DNA of 64,000 nt from Carya illinoinensis (taxonomy: Eukaryota > Streptophyta > Magnoliopsida > Fagales > Juglandaceae), in NCBI RefSeq assembly GCF_018687715.1, contig NC_056758.1, forward strand, positions 35,125,467 to 35,189,466. Reading direction: 5' to 3'. Position 1 is the stretch's first letter. Each line of letters opens with the position of its first letter. Made by a program: the position numbers and the translations under genes. A model generated the notes under the pieces. The model was given only the letters and a program-made list of their open reading frames with translations. It had not been told where the DNA came from and made no database searches. Below are positions 12,008 to 23,959 of this stretch, one piece after another.

Positions 12008-12411
12008 TGTTGAAAAGTGAAGAAAAGAGGGAATGGAAAGAACTGTTTTGCTCTATTCTCATTGAAAATGAAAAATGAATTCTCTCCATTCTCTGTACAT
12101 TGAAGTCATATATATATTCACTGCCTATTGCAGCTGTCATTGCTAAAAAGGAATAAAAATGTACAAAATCTGCCAGCTATACAAATAACTAATTCTGATA
12201 TATATGCATGAGTGTGAGTGCTATAGACAAAAGTTCCTGGAATGTCAGTCCTTGTGGTGCGTGGCTAAGGCATGGCAGCAGTATGTACAATCATCTCTGC
12301 TGCAGACTGTCCTCTGCCATCTCTTAGTACTATGCTGCCTCTTGGTGCTCCTGCATCCTCCTCAGTAAGGACTCGTTTATTTCCTTGAAGCTTCTTGGAC
12401 GATTTCTGAGA
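12008..12411 (-). repeat. 3' LTR of the 12-17 kb copia element
   Basis: It matches the 5' LTR at 17073-17478 almost base for base. The RNase H reading frame runs ~150 bp into this LTR before its stop. Confidence 0.93.
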
Positions 12412-13566
12412 CTCCCCCTCAAGATGGGCATATATGTTGAGTATGCCCATCTTGGATAATAACAGATGGAAAGATGGTGTTGTCAAGGCTTTGGTGAGTA
12501 TGTCTGCTACTTGAAATTTTGAAGGCACATGTATTGGTTTTATCACACCTGCCAGCACCTTTTCTCTAACAAAGTGACAATCTATTTCCACATGCTTAGT
12601 TCTCTCATGGAATATGGGATTTTTGGTTAGGTGTATTGCGGATTGGCTATCACAATATAAGAAAACAGGTTGTGAATGTTTAATGTTAAAGTCTTCTAAG
12701 AGAGCCTTCAACCAAATGATTTCACAACTAGTTTGAGCCAATGCTCTATATTCTGCTTCAGCAGATGATCTTGACACCACAATTTGTTTCTTTGACTTCC
12801 AACTAATCAAAGAGTCCCCTATAAACATGTAGAAACCAGTTATAGATCTCCTGGTTTCAGGGCATGCAGCCCAGTCTGAGTTACTATATCCTTTAAGGTG
12901 CAAGGAAGATTTTGATGAGAGGAAAATTCCTTGTCCTATCGAGCCTTTAAGGTACCTCAATATTCTGTGAGCTGTGTGGAGGTGAATGTGAGTGGGCTTA
13001 TCCATAAATTGGCTTAGGATACCAACAGAGTAAGTGATGTCAGGCCTTGTGGTACTTAAATAGATCAACTTACCTATTAGTCTTCGATATCCAGTCACAT
13101 CTGAGAGGTACTCACCAGAGGAATGTGACAATTTGAGGTTGGGTTCCATTGGAGTAGTCACAGCCTTACTCCCAAGTAGACCAGCACTTTCAATGATTTC
13201 TAAGGCATATTTTCTTTGACAAACATGAATGCCATTGTTTGATCTTGCAACTTCTAATCCCAAGAAGTATTTGAGCACCCCCAATTCTCGGATCTTAAAT
13301 TGGTCATGAAGATGAGCTTTCACTGAATTGATTTCAGTCAAGCTATTACTTCCTAAGATGATATCATCTACATATACTAGAAGAGCAACAAAACCATCTT
13401 TGTTACTTCTAGTAAACAATGAATAATCTGCCTTTGATTGATGAAAACCAGTAGCAACAAGAGAGGCAGTGAACTTCTCATTCCATTGCCTTGAGGCTTG
13501 TTTCAAGCCATATAAAGATTTGTGAAGCTTACATACCATTTTCTGTCCTTGAGACTCCCCCTTAAG
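12265..13566 (-). pseudogene. Copia polyprotein, second part: RT C-terminus and RNase H
   Basis: This is the in-frame continuation of the gag-pol ORF after the TAG at 13567. It starts at about the RT motif LHKSLYGLKQ, carries the catalytic YVDDIILGS, and then RNase H blocks: DSDWAACPETRRSITG, SSAEAEYRA, YCDSQSAIHL and ERTKHVEIDCHFVREK. The ORF ends about 145 bp inside the 3' LTR. Apart from the upstream stop it is open throughout, so only readthrough would join it to the rest. The Met at 13539 is probably not a natural start. Confidence 0.88.
12412..12423 (-). promoter_or_regulatory. Polypurine tract of the 12-17 kb copia element
   Basis: On the element strand CTTGAGGGGGAG abuts the 3' LTR, the expected primer position for plus-strand DNA synthesis. 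Confidence 0.75.
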
Positions 13567-16500
13567 CTAAAATCCAGGTGGAAGGTCCATGTATATTTCC
13601 TCTTCGAGATCACCATGTAGGAAAGCATTATGAACATCTAATTGTTCTAAATGCCAACTATGGATCGCAACAAGAGCAAGGAACATTCTGACAGTTGTTA
13701 TTTTTGCTACCGGGCTGAAGGTTTCTTGAAAGTCAAAGCCCTCTCTCTGAGTGTACCCCTTTACCACTAGTCTTGCCTTATGTTTGTCCACACTCCCATC
13801 TGATTTTAACTTGACTTTGAATACATATTTGCATCCAATTGATTTCTTGCCAAAAGGAAGGGAAGTAATGGACCAAGTACCATTATTTTCAAGGGCCTCA
13901 AGTTCATGACTGATAGCAGCTTGCCAATGGTCATGCATAACAGCCTCCTCATAAGTTTTGGGTTCAGATGTGAGGGTAAGGGATAAGGCATATTTTTGAT
14001 GAGAATGAGAGAGGCTTGAGTATGAGAGTGATTGTTGTAAGGGATGGGCAGTGGAATAAGTAGATAAGGGATGAGGGATGGATGAAACAAGCTGACAGTG
14101 ATATTCATGCAAGTATGAGGGTGGGTTTTTAATCTTATCTGATCTTCTAAGCTGTAAAGGTGGAGGGTTTAGAGGTGAAACAGGTGATAGTTGGGCAAGG
14201 ACCTCAACTGGCTCAAGGTTGCTTGATTCAAGAGGAGGGAGTGAGCATGTAGGAGTGGAAGGAGGTGTATTGAGAGTTGGAGGGTCAGAGGATGGTTCTG
14301 TATATGGCTCTATGCTTTGTGAGTGAGGGTTTGATTGGTATGGAACAAAGTCAGGAAGGGCTGGAGGTAAAGTAAGAGAAGGATTGAGTGGAGATTCAGA
14401 GGATTCATTGACTGTTTTTGCAAAAGGAAATTCAGTTTCAATGAAAATGACATCTCGAGAGACAAAGCTAGTATGATTGGTGAGATCATATAGCTTGTAA
14501 CCTTTAATCCCAACAGGATATCCAATAAAGATGCATTTCTTGGATCTGGGGTCAAGTTTGGTTCTACCTCTTTTGAGTGTGGAAACAAAACATTGGCAAC
14601 CAAACACCCTTAGATGATCATAGGATGGTTGGGACTTGAATAACATTTCATATGGTGATTTTTTTGCAAGAAGTGGGGAAGGAATTCGATTGATAAGATG
14701 TGCTACTGTTAGAACAGCATCACCCCAAAATTTGGCTGGAAGGTTGGCTTGAAGGAGGAGTGCTCTAGCCACATTTAAGAGATGCTGTTGTTTTCTTTCT
14801 ACCACTCCATTTTGTTGGGGTGTGTAGACAAAAGATTTTTGGTGAATTATTCCATGAGATTTGTAAAATTCTGGCATGTTAAATTCAAGTCCATTGTCAG
14901 TTCGAAGTTGTTTGATTTTGGTTTCAAATTGAGTGTTGATCATGATGATGAAAGATTGTAGAAGGGACTGAGTTTCAGACTTGAATTTCATGAGATATAT
15001 CCATGTTGTTCTGCTGTAGTCATCTACTATGGTTAAGAAGTAGTGATGTCCATGTAATGAGGATTGAGAATATGGGCCCCAAATGTCAATATGAACAAGA
15101 TCAAAAGTAGAATTTGTGGAGGTAACACTTGATTTAAAACATAGTCTTTTCTGTTTAGCTAGATAGCAGACAGTACAATGAGAATGACTAGGCAAGGAAC
15201 TAATTACATTTGGACAAAGAGAATGAAGTAATTTCATTCTTTGATTAGACAAATGACCAAGTCTACAATGCCATACATCAAAATCTTGTCTATTACAAGC
15301 ATTACAGATATGACTTTTGGAGGAAGTTGAAAAATCTTGAGTGAGCTTTTGACAAGGGCTGGAACTAAGGGGCCTTGGAAGCAGATAGTATAGGCCATGA
15401 TGAACCTTAGCTAGTCCAATCGTCATCCATGAAGCAAGGTCCTGTATAAAACAGAAATTTTTCAAGAAAATTAGACAAAGAAGGGGATTGAGAATGAGTT
15501 TGCTCACAGATAACAAGTTGAAGCTGAAAGAAGGAACACAAAGTACTCCTGTGAGGGTGATAGACTCAGAAAGTTGCACATTGCCAATGTGGGTCACTGC
15601 AACTCGTGTACCATTGGGTAGTTGAACATGAGCATTGGTGTTTGAAGTGATGGAGGTGAAAAGATTTGGGGAACAGATTATGTGATCTGTGGCCCCGGTG
15701 TCAATTATCCATTGTGGTGAAGTTAAGTTTAAAGAATTATGTTTCAAAAAAGGAGGGAGATGATGTTGATGATGCTTTGTAGAAAAACAGGTATGTGAAA
15801 TAGCAAATAAACACATACCTGCCATGTGTAATTGAGGGATATTAGGTGATGAACTGGATGAAAGAATTGAAGGAGCTTCTGTGGAGGTATGGTTTGACTG
15901 CTGTGCTGAACCATCTACTAGTGCCATCAACTTCTGAATTTGAGACTGAGTGAGAGATAATTGAGGTACTGTGAAGGAGTCCTTTGGCTCAATGGGAGAA
16001 ATGACTTGATTAGCAGAATGTTGAGCTTGAGCATGGTTGGGAAACTGGCCTTGCTTGGGTTTAGTGAACTTGAAATTAGGAGGAAATCCAATCAACCTAT
16101 AGCACTTTTCTCGAAGGTGGCCAGATTTTTCACAATAGCTGCAAGTCATATCTGGTTTGTCTTTCTTTTTGAATGAGATATTGTGAGAAACTGCCATAGC
16201 TGAGGACTCAGCAGAAGGATGCATCATGACTCGAGTTTGCCTTTGTCTTTCTTCCTGTAAAATCAAGGAGAAAGTCTTATCAAGTGAGGGAATGGGGCTC
16301 ATTAGTATTATCAGTCCTCGAATACTTTCATATGAGTCATTGAGTCCCATGAGGAATTTAAAAACATAGTCAGCCTGCTGAGTTTCACCAACTGTAGTAA
16401 GTGCTTTGCAGGTGCAGTGACCACAAGAGCAGTATGGTGATGGCCTATAGTTATTGAGCTCCTCCCAAATGCCATTGAGATGAGTGAAATATTCACTCAC

Positions 16501-16950
16501 AGATTGTGTGCCTTGTATGAGTGTGCTAAGCTGCTGTTGCAGTTGGTAAATCCTCACTGAATCTGGTTGAGAAAAACGTGTGTGGAGTTTATTCCACACT
16601 GTTTTGGCTGAACTTATATAAAAGACATTGGAGGCTATCTCCTTAGTGATAGAATTAAGGATCCAAGATAATATAATGTTGTTGCAGCGCATCCATGGTA
16701 TGTATAGAGGGTCATCATGAGATGGAGTGGGGATGCTTCCATCAAGGAAGCCAAGCTTATTTTTGATGGAAATAGCAAGAGTGAAGGATCTCTGCCATGA
16801 TAAAAAGTTGGGTCCTGAAAGAGGTGGTGAAATAACCACAGTGTGGGAGTTATCACTGTGGTGTATGTAGAATGGGCTGTTTGGATTGTCTGATAGTGAA
16901 AAGGGATTGTGGTGAGGGATGGTTTCTGTTTCTGTATCATCATCTGTCAT
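13567..16950 (-). pseudogene. Copia polyprotein, first part: gag, protease, integrase, RT N-terminus
   Basis: The 1,127-residue ORF starts at the ATG at 16950, about 120 bp inside the 5' LTR. Order of domains: gag (residues ~30-260), a CCHC zinc knuckle [14 protein letters not shown] near 268, aspartic protease [10 protein letters not shown] near 411, the pre-integrase HCRLGHLS block, and the integrase core from about 619 ([25 protein letters not shown]). RT follows, reaching [16 protein letters not shown] near 1103. It ends prematurely after DLPPGF at a TAG (13567-13569), just before the next RT motif. All integrase catalytic acids seem present, so this copy is one nonsense mutation away from an intact frame. 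Function would be self-mobilisation only. Confidence 0.9.
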
Positions 16951-17059
16951 GGTGATGAAAAGGGAAACTGTGAAAGATGGGTGAGAAACTGAATTCTACA
17001 AATATTTCTAAGAATGAAAGAAAATTGCAGAGGGATTGATGAGTTGAGGCTCGACCTAG

Positions 17060-17072
17060 GCTCTTGATACCA
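17060..17072 (-). promoter_or_regulatory. Primer-binding site (initiator Met tRNA type)
   Basis: TGGTATCAAGAGC on the element strand touches the 5' LTR end. It differs from the usual TGGTATCAGAGC by one inserted A. Confidence 0.85.
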
Positions 17073-17478
17073 TGTTGAAAAGTGAAGAAAAGAGGGAATG
17101 GAAAGAACTGTTTTGCTCTATTCTCATTGAAAATGAAAAATGAATTCTCTCCATTCTCTGTACATTGAAGTCATATATATATATTCACTGCCTATTGCAG
17201 CTGTCATTGCTAAAAAGGAATAAAAATGTACAAAATCTGCCAGCTATACAAATAACTAATTCTGATATATATGCATGAGTGTGAGTGCTATAGACAAAAG
17301 TTCCTGGAATGTCAGTCCTTGTGGTGCGTGGCTAAGGCATGGCAGCAGTATGTACAATCATCTCTGTTGCAGACTGTCCTCTGCCATCTCTTAGTGCTAT
17401 GCTGCCTCTTGGTGCTCCTGCATCCTCCTCAGTAAGTACTCGTTTATTTCCTTGAAGCTTCTTGGATGATTTCTGAGA
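17073..17478 (-). repeat. 5' LTR of the 12-17 kb copia element
   Basis: Partner of 12008-12411; it would supply the promoter. A TATATATATA stretch near 17174 (plus coordinates) could serve as the TATA region. Confidence 0.93.
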
Positions 17479-17483
17479 CAATT

Positions 17484-18770
17484 ACTTGATCCAAATTTCA
17501 ATCTGTCTAAGCCACTTGATGGGTTAAGCATGGTTGATTTTTTTTTGTTTTTTGGTAAAATTATTATTTTAATAATAAACTTTATTAATTAAAAACATAG
17601 TATCGAGTAGTACGCGCCATTGTATACAATTATTTATGTATGATATGTTTTAGGATTTTGAAATTGCTATACATTATACTTATTTCTATCTTATAATTAT
17701 AATGATGTGGCATTAATCATTTATTATTAAATTTATTATTTAAATAATAAGAATTGATGTAATTATTGATAAATAACATCACATCTATAATGAAAATTGA
17801 ATAAAAGTGAAGTGTACAGCATATCCAGATAAAATAAAGTGGACTTTTCAAATAATTCCAGATTATTGTAAGGGCCGTCGCAACGTATCTTTTCGATGAA
17901 GTATAACCTTTTGAGAAGGGAAAATTTACGAGCTCTCTCTCTTCTGCGTCTATCACAAAATTGAACCCTTTTTGGGGTGTTTTCGGGGTGGTGGCCCAGC
18001 CCAATAACTTCAAACGGTCCCAAATGTAGAATAGAGTACCATCAATACCGATCCAAGAGTCGCAAAGACCTTTCATAAGTGACCGCGTAAATAGGCCGGA
18101 GATAAGAGTAGCCCACCGAAAGGCCCAGTGACAAGTCATAAACCTAACAATTTCTGCAAAATTTGGCAAGAAATATACGAGGCAACCAACAAATAAATTT
18201 TATTTATTTATTATTATTATTTTTTGTAGTGGCCTTTTTTTTTTTTTTTTGGTCACCACAATTGTTGCTGGAGACATTGTCCTCTTGATCCTGGCCTGTT
18301 TAGGTTTGTCTGAATCAAAACAAAATAGTTACGTACTGAGGATCTAATACTCTTGGACCCTCTCCCATATAATCGATTCATGAGCTCAAGCCCACATGAG
18401 CATGCACCAGGTGGAGGAGAAGCCGAAGATGAAAGAACATGCACGTACGAGATACTAAAACATCGATCAGTTTGCAAAGTGAGTCAAGTGACATGATAGC
18501 AAACATGAGCGCTATATATGTATCAATTATATATAGGTCAAGATCCGAGAAAAGAAGATTATATAGGTAAGGAATAAAACAGGACAGCACTGAACTCTAT
18601 CCCGGCCTCATGTTTTCATGCTTCTTCCGCATATCTAAATGTGCTTAGAATCCAGAGAAAGCACGAAAAGAGACCAAGAAAAGCAAAACTGAAACATTGG
18701 TAAACATGATATATATCATTAAAGTATGTCAAATCTGACCATCGGATTTACGACCGTCTAAAATCCCGTC
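17484..18770. other. Intergenic stretch without a recognised gene
   Basis: A+T-rich from 17530 to 17830, with an ATGATGTGGCATTAATC word common in plant MITEs. 17870-18170 is more GC-balanced and open on the minus strand (150 codons), but shows no known motif. It may be a fossil of a longer repeat. A mixed A/T tract lies at 18200-18251. Confidence 0.5.
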
Positions 18771-18992
18771 CTACGACGATTTGTTGAAGAACTCAATACA
18801 GTCGGCGATGGCCGCATTGTAATGGGAGTGAGACGAGTAATAGGAGCTGCATGAAGTCTTTGGCAGCTCAGATATGTATGTGTCGCAGTTCTTTTGCCTC
18901 GCTGCCATTCCGGATGCAGCTAAAGACCCGCGAGAAGGGAGTGAGAATAAAAGTCGCATGAGAATCTTTCGGAAACGATTAAAGAGCTTCAT
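18771..18992 (-). CDS. Small plant protein ending DCIEFFNKSS (josephin-like small protein family)
   Basis: From the ATG at 18992 this is a 73-residue protein. It has a basic N-terminus (FRKILMRLLFSLPSRG at about 7-22), a Ser/Tyr-rich middle (SCSSYYSSHSHYN) and the C-terminal tail AIADCIEFFNKSS. The tail matches, from memory, small plant proteins annotated as josephin-like although they lack a josephin protease domain. Their function is unknown. The frame is open back to an ATG at 19139, which would give 122 residues. The shorter start is preferred because recognisable family character begins there. No intron is evident. Confidence 0.55.
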   Translation of the reverse strand: MKLFNRFRKILMRLLFSLPSRGSLAASGMAARQKNCDTYISELPKTSCSSYYSSHSHYNAAIADCIEFFNKSS

Positions 18993-21124
18993 CTCTGAAA
19001 AGTTGAACTTGGGAGAGACAGTCCTAGCCCGTTCAGGAAGAGCTTCACGACCACTTAGTAATTGAACGACAAATCTCTCTCTTTGAGGTATGTGCATTGT
19101 ATTAATCTCCCTTTGACGCCTCCGGGAAGGGTAATGCATGCTATGATGGGTGTCGTTTGGTTGTTAGGATATAAAAGCGGTGAGATTTTCGAAGCATGAG
19201 TTTTATTTTATTTTATTTTATTTTTTTCAGAAATTATCTATACAATTCGACAAGCTCTTTGTAAAAAAATAGACTCTACTTAAAAAGTATTAAAAACATA
19301 TTTTTTTAATTGATAGAACCGACTTTTTTTATTAAAAACATAATTTTTTTAATTGATACAACCGACTTTTTTACAAATAATCTGTATGAAATTTATCTAT
19401 TTGAAATTTGTATATAATATTATTCTTTTTTTTAGACGTCATAAATAAGATAAAATCACATCAAAATAATTAACTTGTATTATTTGAGAGTTCTTTTTTT
19501 TATAATTATCATAAATTTATCAGATATCCATCATAAGGTAAGTCTTTAATTCACTAAGAAAACAAATTTCATGTAGATCTCAATTTATATTGCATAACAG
19601 TTAAAAGAATGTCAAATTCTTGATCTACTTAATTTATTTTACGTGTTGGAATTATTTATTAAAACAATTATTCCAGGGAAGTGTTAAAATAAAAATAAAT
19701 TAAATTAAATTGTGCTTCTCTCTCGAATTCAAATTGAGTATTTTATATATTAACCTTCTTATTAAGGAAACATTTGGAATTACACAAAATAAATGTTGGA
19801 TGCGGCCAAGTCCATGTGCACAAATAATCTTACATGGGCTTCCATGGCCTGACACGAAAAGTTTGTTTATTGGATTAATGCAACTGAAGAATCGTGCCTT
19901 CAAAGTATTGAGAACATTTGGGCCTTTGTTAAATTTCTGAATCCAATTAACGTAAAAGGCTGATAATATCATCTACCAATTAGTTACGAGATCAAAGGTT
20001 GAAATTGTAATCCTTTAAATAGTAGCCCACTTTAACCGAAAGAATGTGAATCGGCCTTGAAAACCAGAGCCCAGGTGGTCCGTACGCTATAAACTATATA
20101 TAAAGTCTATAAGACTCTAATTAAGCTGGCCATCGAGACTGGGAGGATTCCTACCAGTGTAAAATATAATTTTTTATTTTTTATTTTTTTCAAATATTTT
20201 TAAAATTCATTTAAATATTTAAAAAAATTCACAAAATCATTTAAAAATATTTTTAAAACAATTAAATAATAAAATAAAGTAAAATATGAATTGATAACTC
20301 TTCTCGTGCGGCATCTTCGGCAGATGCAACATTTTCTTTTATAAGTAGGTCTGGTGAACAGTAAAAACATGTGAAAAGCACCTAGTGTTTTTGTCATTTT
20401 CCATAAAATTTGAGAGGGACAAAGCCTAAGAGCAAATGGTAAGGAACAAAGCATCTGAAGTGCTTCGGTTATAAATAAAAGTTGGGAATGATGAGATAGT
20501 GAAGGATTAAGGAGAATATTGTAATAATAATGATTTATCAGACACTATAATTGTGTCTCGTACCTTCTTCTTTCAACTAATTATAAAGATGTTGGTCGAT
20601 ATTGAAGGCACTCATTGTCCGGCGAAATAACAATATACTTACAATTCTTTTTATAATTATATTTTAAAACGAGTATATTTTTATATATTATTTTATAAAA
20701 ATACGTGTTATTTAAAATATCATTATAAAAATAGTTTTTCATAAGCTTAATAATTAAATAGATATTTATTTTGGCGGAGCCCTTTAATACCATTTGCACT
20801 TGAGCTAAGCCGAAAGTTAAAAGGGCATCAATCAAGCTTCGTACGTGGATTTATAAAAAGTTTTTGAAGTCAATTTTATAGCTTGTCGAGCCATGATGTG
20901 AATTATTTTTCACCTTCCTTTATTTATTATATTTTTTTTTTCAGGCACTCCTTTTGTTGAATGTTATGATGTTCATTTTGACTGAGTTGCTCTATGGTGC
21001 CCCGTTGCTGTACTTATCGAGACTCGGCTTTACTCGTAATAAAAATTAAAAAGCTTTGAGTTGAGAGGCTGCTCTCTCATGGGCAGTACAGCGTGGTGAT
21101 TGAGCCGGCTTTAACAGTAAAAGT

Positions 21125-21305
21125 ATTTCACGTTATTTTATTTTATTTTATTATTATAATTTTTTAATATTTTATATAAAATATAATAAATAGTTTAATC
21201 TTTTAAAATTTTTAAATAATAATAATATTATTAACAAAATAATATTTTATTTAATTTTTAACTTTCATTTTAACTCATTTTATCTTATTTTACTATTCAA
21301 ACCGT
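21125..21305. repeat. A+T-rich MITE-like element, GTTTGGAT family, copy b
   Basis: Composed of TATTTTATATAAAATATAATAAAT and TTAACTCATTTTATCTTATTT words, ending CTATTCAAACCG. It resembles the copies at 47.0, 54.2 and 61.7 kb. No coding content. Confidence 0.5.
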
Positions 21306-21884
21306 ATAGTATGTGGATATGTCAAAATATTATTATTATTTTTTTAAATTATACTAAAGTTTTTTCCTTGTTTATCATATTAGTAAATAAAATAAATTCC
21401 ACAGAATTAATAAAAACAAAACCCCAACAAAAAATTTATTCTCTGACTTGTGGATAGAGTTTACCAATTTTTCAAATCCCAATAAAAATATCTTAAAATA
21501 AATCAATCCAAATAAATTTTTAATGGGTCTCGACTCTCAACATTTTACAATAATTATACCGAAAACACCTCTAAAATTTTTCAAAAAGATTATTACCATA
21601 AACTATAAAGCATATCTTGAGATCTTGTTAGTGACAGATTGGGCCAATGACGAGACGGCCCCCAACCAATTGTACCTCAGCCTTGTATCGCCTAAGAGAC
21701 TAAAAGGCCCAAAGGTTGGATATCAGCCCATTGGTTGCCTAAAGTGAGAAGTTTCCAAATTAAAAAAATAATAATAATAGGAAGGAAACATAGTCCTCCG
21801 ACCGGATGCAGTGCAATTGTTGTATTTATTCCTTTCAATAGAAGGGTGACACGTGTCTAGTGGCATGGTGTAGTGAATTTATCA

Positions 21885-22065
21885 TAAAAAAAATCTAGTT
21901 GCAAGTGTAATTATGTACTAATATGTGCACCAATCTATTGTGATTGGATAAAAAGTAGATTTTATTGAAAACAGTGTTAATTTAAAATTTAAGCATGAAG
22001 GAATCAGTATTGGTACGCAAATTAGTACGCGACTTTACTTGTATGTAGCAAAACTCTTTACCATA
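21885..22065. repeat. MITE-like element with imperfect inverted ends, copy 1
   Basis: The left end (GCAAGTGTAATTATGTACTA) pairs imperfectly with the reverse complement of the right end (around TAGTACGCGACTTTACTTGT). A second copy lies at 23500-23682 with the same word order. Roughly 180 bp with no coding content, so a MITE is the best explanation. Confidence 0.6.
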
Positions 22066-22369
22066 AGAGTGAAACATGAAAGAAAATTACTACAGATACA
22101 ATGAGATTACACAAAATAAATCAACAAATTGATATGGTTTCGTTAAATCTATTAGATTTACTTTATAATAAAAGTAATTTTATAATCTGACGTAGCATAT
22201 CAAATCACATTAGTTTGTGGATTTATTTTTACGTAATTCCTTTGAAGTTATAGTATTTTTCAACATGAAAACTTCTCTCGTAGTGAGTCTCAATTTGGTC
22301 TTCTCTTTCTCCACTCTCTCTCGATGGTAGCGTATCCTTGCCGCTATCTCAATTTGGCTATTGAAGTGT

Positions 22370-22690
22370 ATTAAGATCAACTCAATTCAGTTCAATTTTA
22401 AACTGAGCCTAATATCTAAACACATAACTCTAAATCATTGAAGTTATTTCAATTCAAATATTTCTTATATGTAGGATTTACAATCTTTTTCAACTCAATA
22501 TCTCTTTACATACCGGACCTACAATTATTTTTAATTTTTCACAAATAAATATAAACTTATCTTAACATTTAAACACATTTAAACTTATTTTAGATGATCC
22601 CCATAAAAATAATTTCATTATCTTAACTTACTATTATTTATAAAGAATTCAACTCATCTCAACTCAATTCAATATCCAAACACAGAATTA
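22370..22690. repeat. A+T-rich MITE-like element, GTTTGGAT family, copy c
   Basis: AATATCTAAACACATAA near the left and CAACTCAATTCAATATCCAAA at the right, with TTATTTATAAAGAATTCAAC inside. It may be two overlapping copies. Confidence 0.45.
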
Positions 22691-22700
22691 TAAATTATGT

Positions 22701-23423
22701 TTCATAGTACGTGAGGAATCAATTTTTCTGTTTAGAAACAATTCTACTCCAAACATTGCTAGACATTTCTCTTCCTTCTGAACTACACCGTGGGCAATCG
22801 ACGGGTGAGAGGAAATCACTGTCGAGGGTCAGGAGAGAGGAACGGACTCACACGGCAAGAGGGCTTGAGAGAGTCAACTCGAAGAGATGGAGAGGGGGTG
22901 GAACGGTTTCAATTCTTTCGAAGGATGGCGAAAGAGGAGATTGTAAAGTGTAAGGCAATCCACGGCAAATATCATGGACTAATGAGGTGTCACCTTTTCA
23001 CTGGGGGGTGTAAAACGCCCAAAAGCACTTCAGCGTTTGAAGATGAACAAATTCTCCATCATGCGTAAAACGGGCAATACTTTTTTTTTTCTCTTTTTAT
23101 CCTTAAAGAAAAAGAAAACTACCCATAGCTGGAATAAGCTCGTGCTTTCTACTGAAAGAAAGCGCGCGAAATCTTGAGCACAGCTAATGAGAATATGCCC
23201 TTTGGTTAACAAAAACAAAGAAAGAAAACATGGCTTTAAGCCTTTAACTCATTCTGTGGGAGAAAAAGAAAAATCGATGCATAATAATACACGATAGCAG
23301 CTTACCTCTGCATCAAGCCAAGAATAACCCCTATCAATCTTTACTTTGCCCTTTATTTTTATTCTCCTTTGGAACACCGTCACCAACGACCATGCTAGCC
23401 CATCTGAGTTGGATAGTTACTAT

Positions 23424-23457
<34 letters not shown>

Positions 23458-23954
23458 TTTTAATGAGAAATATAGTGTTCTTAGAGGTTTACAGCATTAA
23501 ATATAGAAAAATATAGTTACAAGTATAATTATGCACCAATATGTACACTAATCTAATATAATTGATCAAAAAGTAAATTTTATTAAAAAAAGTGTCAATT
23601 TAAATTTTGAATATGAATGAATCAATATTATTAAGTAGATTAGTACGTGACTTTATTTGTACGTAATAAAATTCTTTTAAGTATTCCCATTATGATATGA
23701 TGATCACAATAAGATCTAGTTTTAGATTCTTTGTGAATATATTGATACTTGTAAATTATAAAAAGCCTCTCAAATTGTGCTACAACCTACGTATAGTCAC
23801 TTTTATATTTTTATTATGTACTATACTAATATAATTAGTTAAAATAATTATTTTATATTAAAAAAATGACCCAATCAATTATATTAATGAAGGATTTAAG
23901 GAGTACACAAAAATGATTAGATATAAAATTTTTATAAAATGAAATCCCTGTAAC
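22701..23954. other. Intergenic stretch before the Sirevirus-like element
   Basis: 22711-23068 has overlapping open frames and GC-balanced sequence with no recognised motif. It could be a remnant of a transcribed region, but nothing supports a gene. A second MITE copy is at 23500-23682, and an AT repeat at about 23424-23457. Confidence 0.45.
23500..23682. repeat. MITE-like element with imperfect inverted ends, copy 2
   Basis: Aligns along its length with 21885-22065: TAGTTACAAGTATAATTATG at the left, TTAGTACGTGACTTTATTTG at the right. Confidence 0.6.
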
Positions 23955-23959
23955 ATTAT

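Larger units (their letters stand above)
12008..17478 (-). mobile_element. Ty1/copia retrotransposon, nearly full-length
   Basis: LTRs are 12008-12411 and 17073-17478 (404 and 406 bp), flanked by the 5-bp target duplication CAATT (12003-12007 and 17479-17483). They differ by about five substitutions and one 2-bp indel, so the insertion is young. In element orientation the primer-binding site TGGTATCAAGAGC follows the 5' LTR at once and a G-rich polypurine tract precedes the 3' LTR. One polyprotein frame covers gag, protease, integrase, RT and RNase H, which is the copia order. A single in-frame TAG at 13567-13569 breaks it. The LTR start fixed by the target duplication is TCTC rather than the usual TG. 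Confidence 0.95.
19140..22700. other. A+T-rich intergenic stretch, repeats only
   Basis: No gene recognised. Contents seen: an imperfect ~48-bp tandem duplication at about 19286-19380 (TTGATAGAACCGACTTTTTT versus TTGATACAACCGACTTTTTT), A/T-rich repeat near 20160-20290, and GTTTGGAT-family elements near 21125 and 22370. A MITE at 21885-22065 recurs at 23500. Two moderately long ORFs (19700-19972, 21523-21747) lack known motifs. Confidence 0.5.

Noticed and set aside
17717..18169. 150-codon ORF on the minus strand
   Set aside because: No recognised motif, A+T-rich C-terminal half, and no plausible promoter or intron structure.
22711..23068. Overlapping plus-strand ORFs with Arg-rich translation
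   Set aside because: Two frames are open at once over GC-balanced sequence; no motif or conservation evidence.
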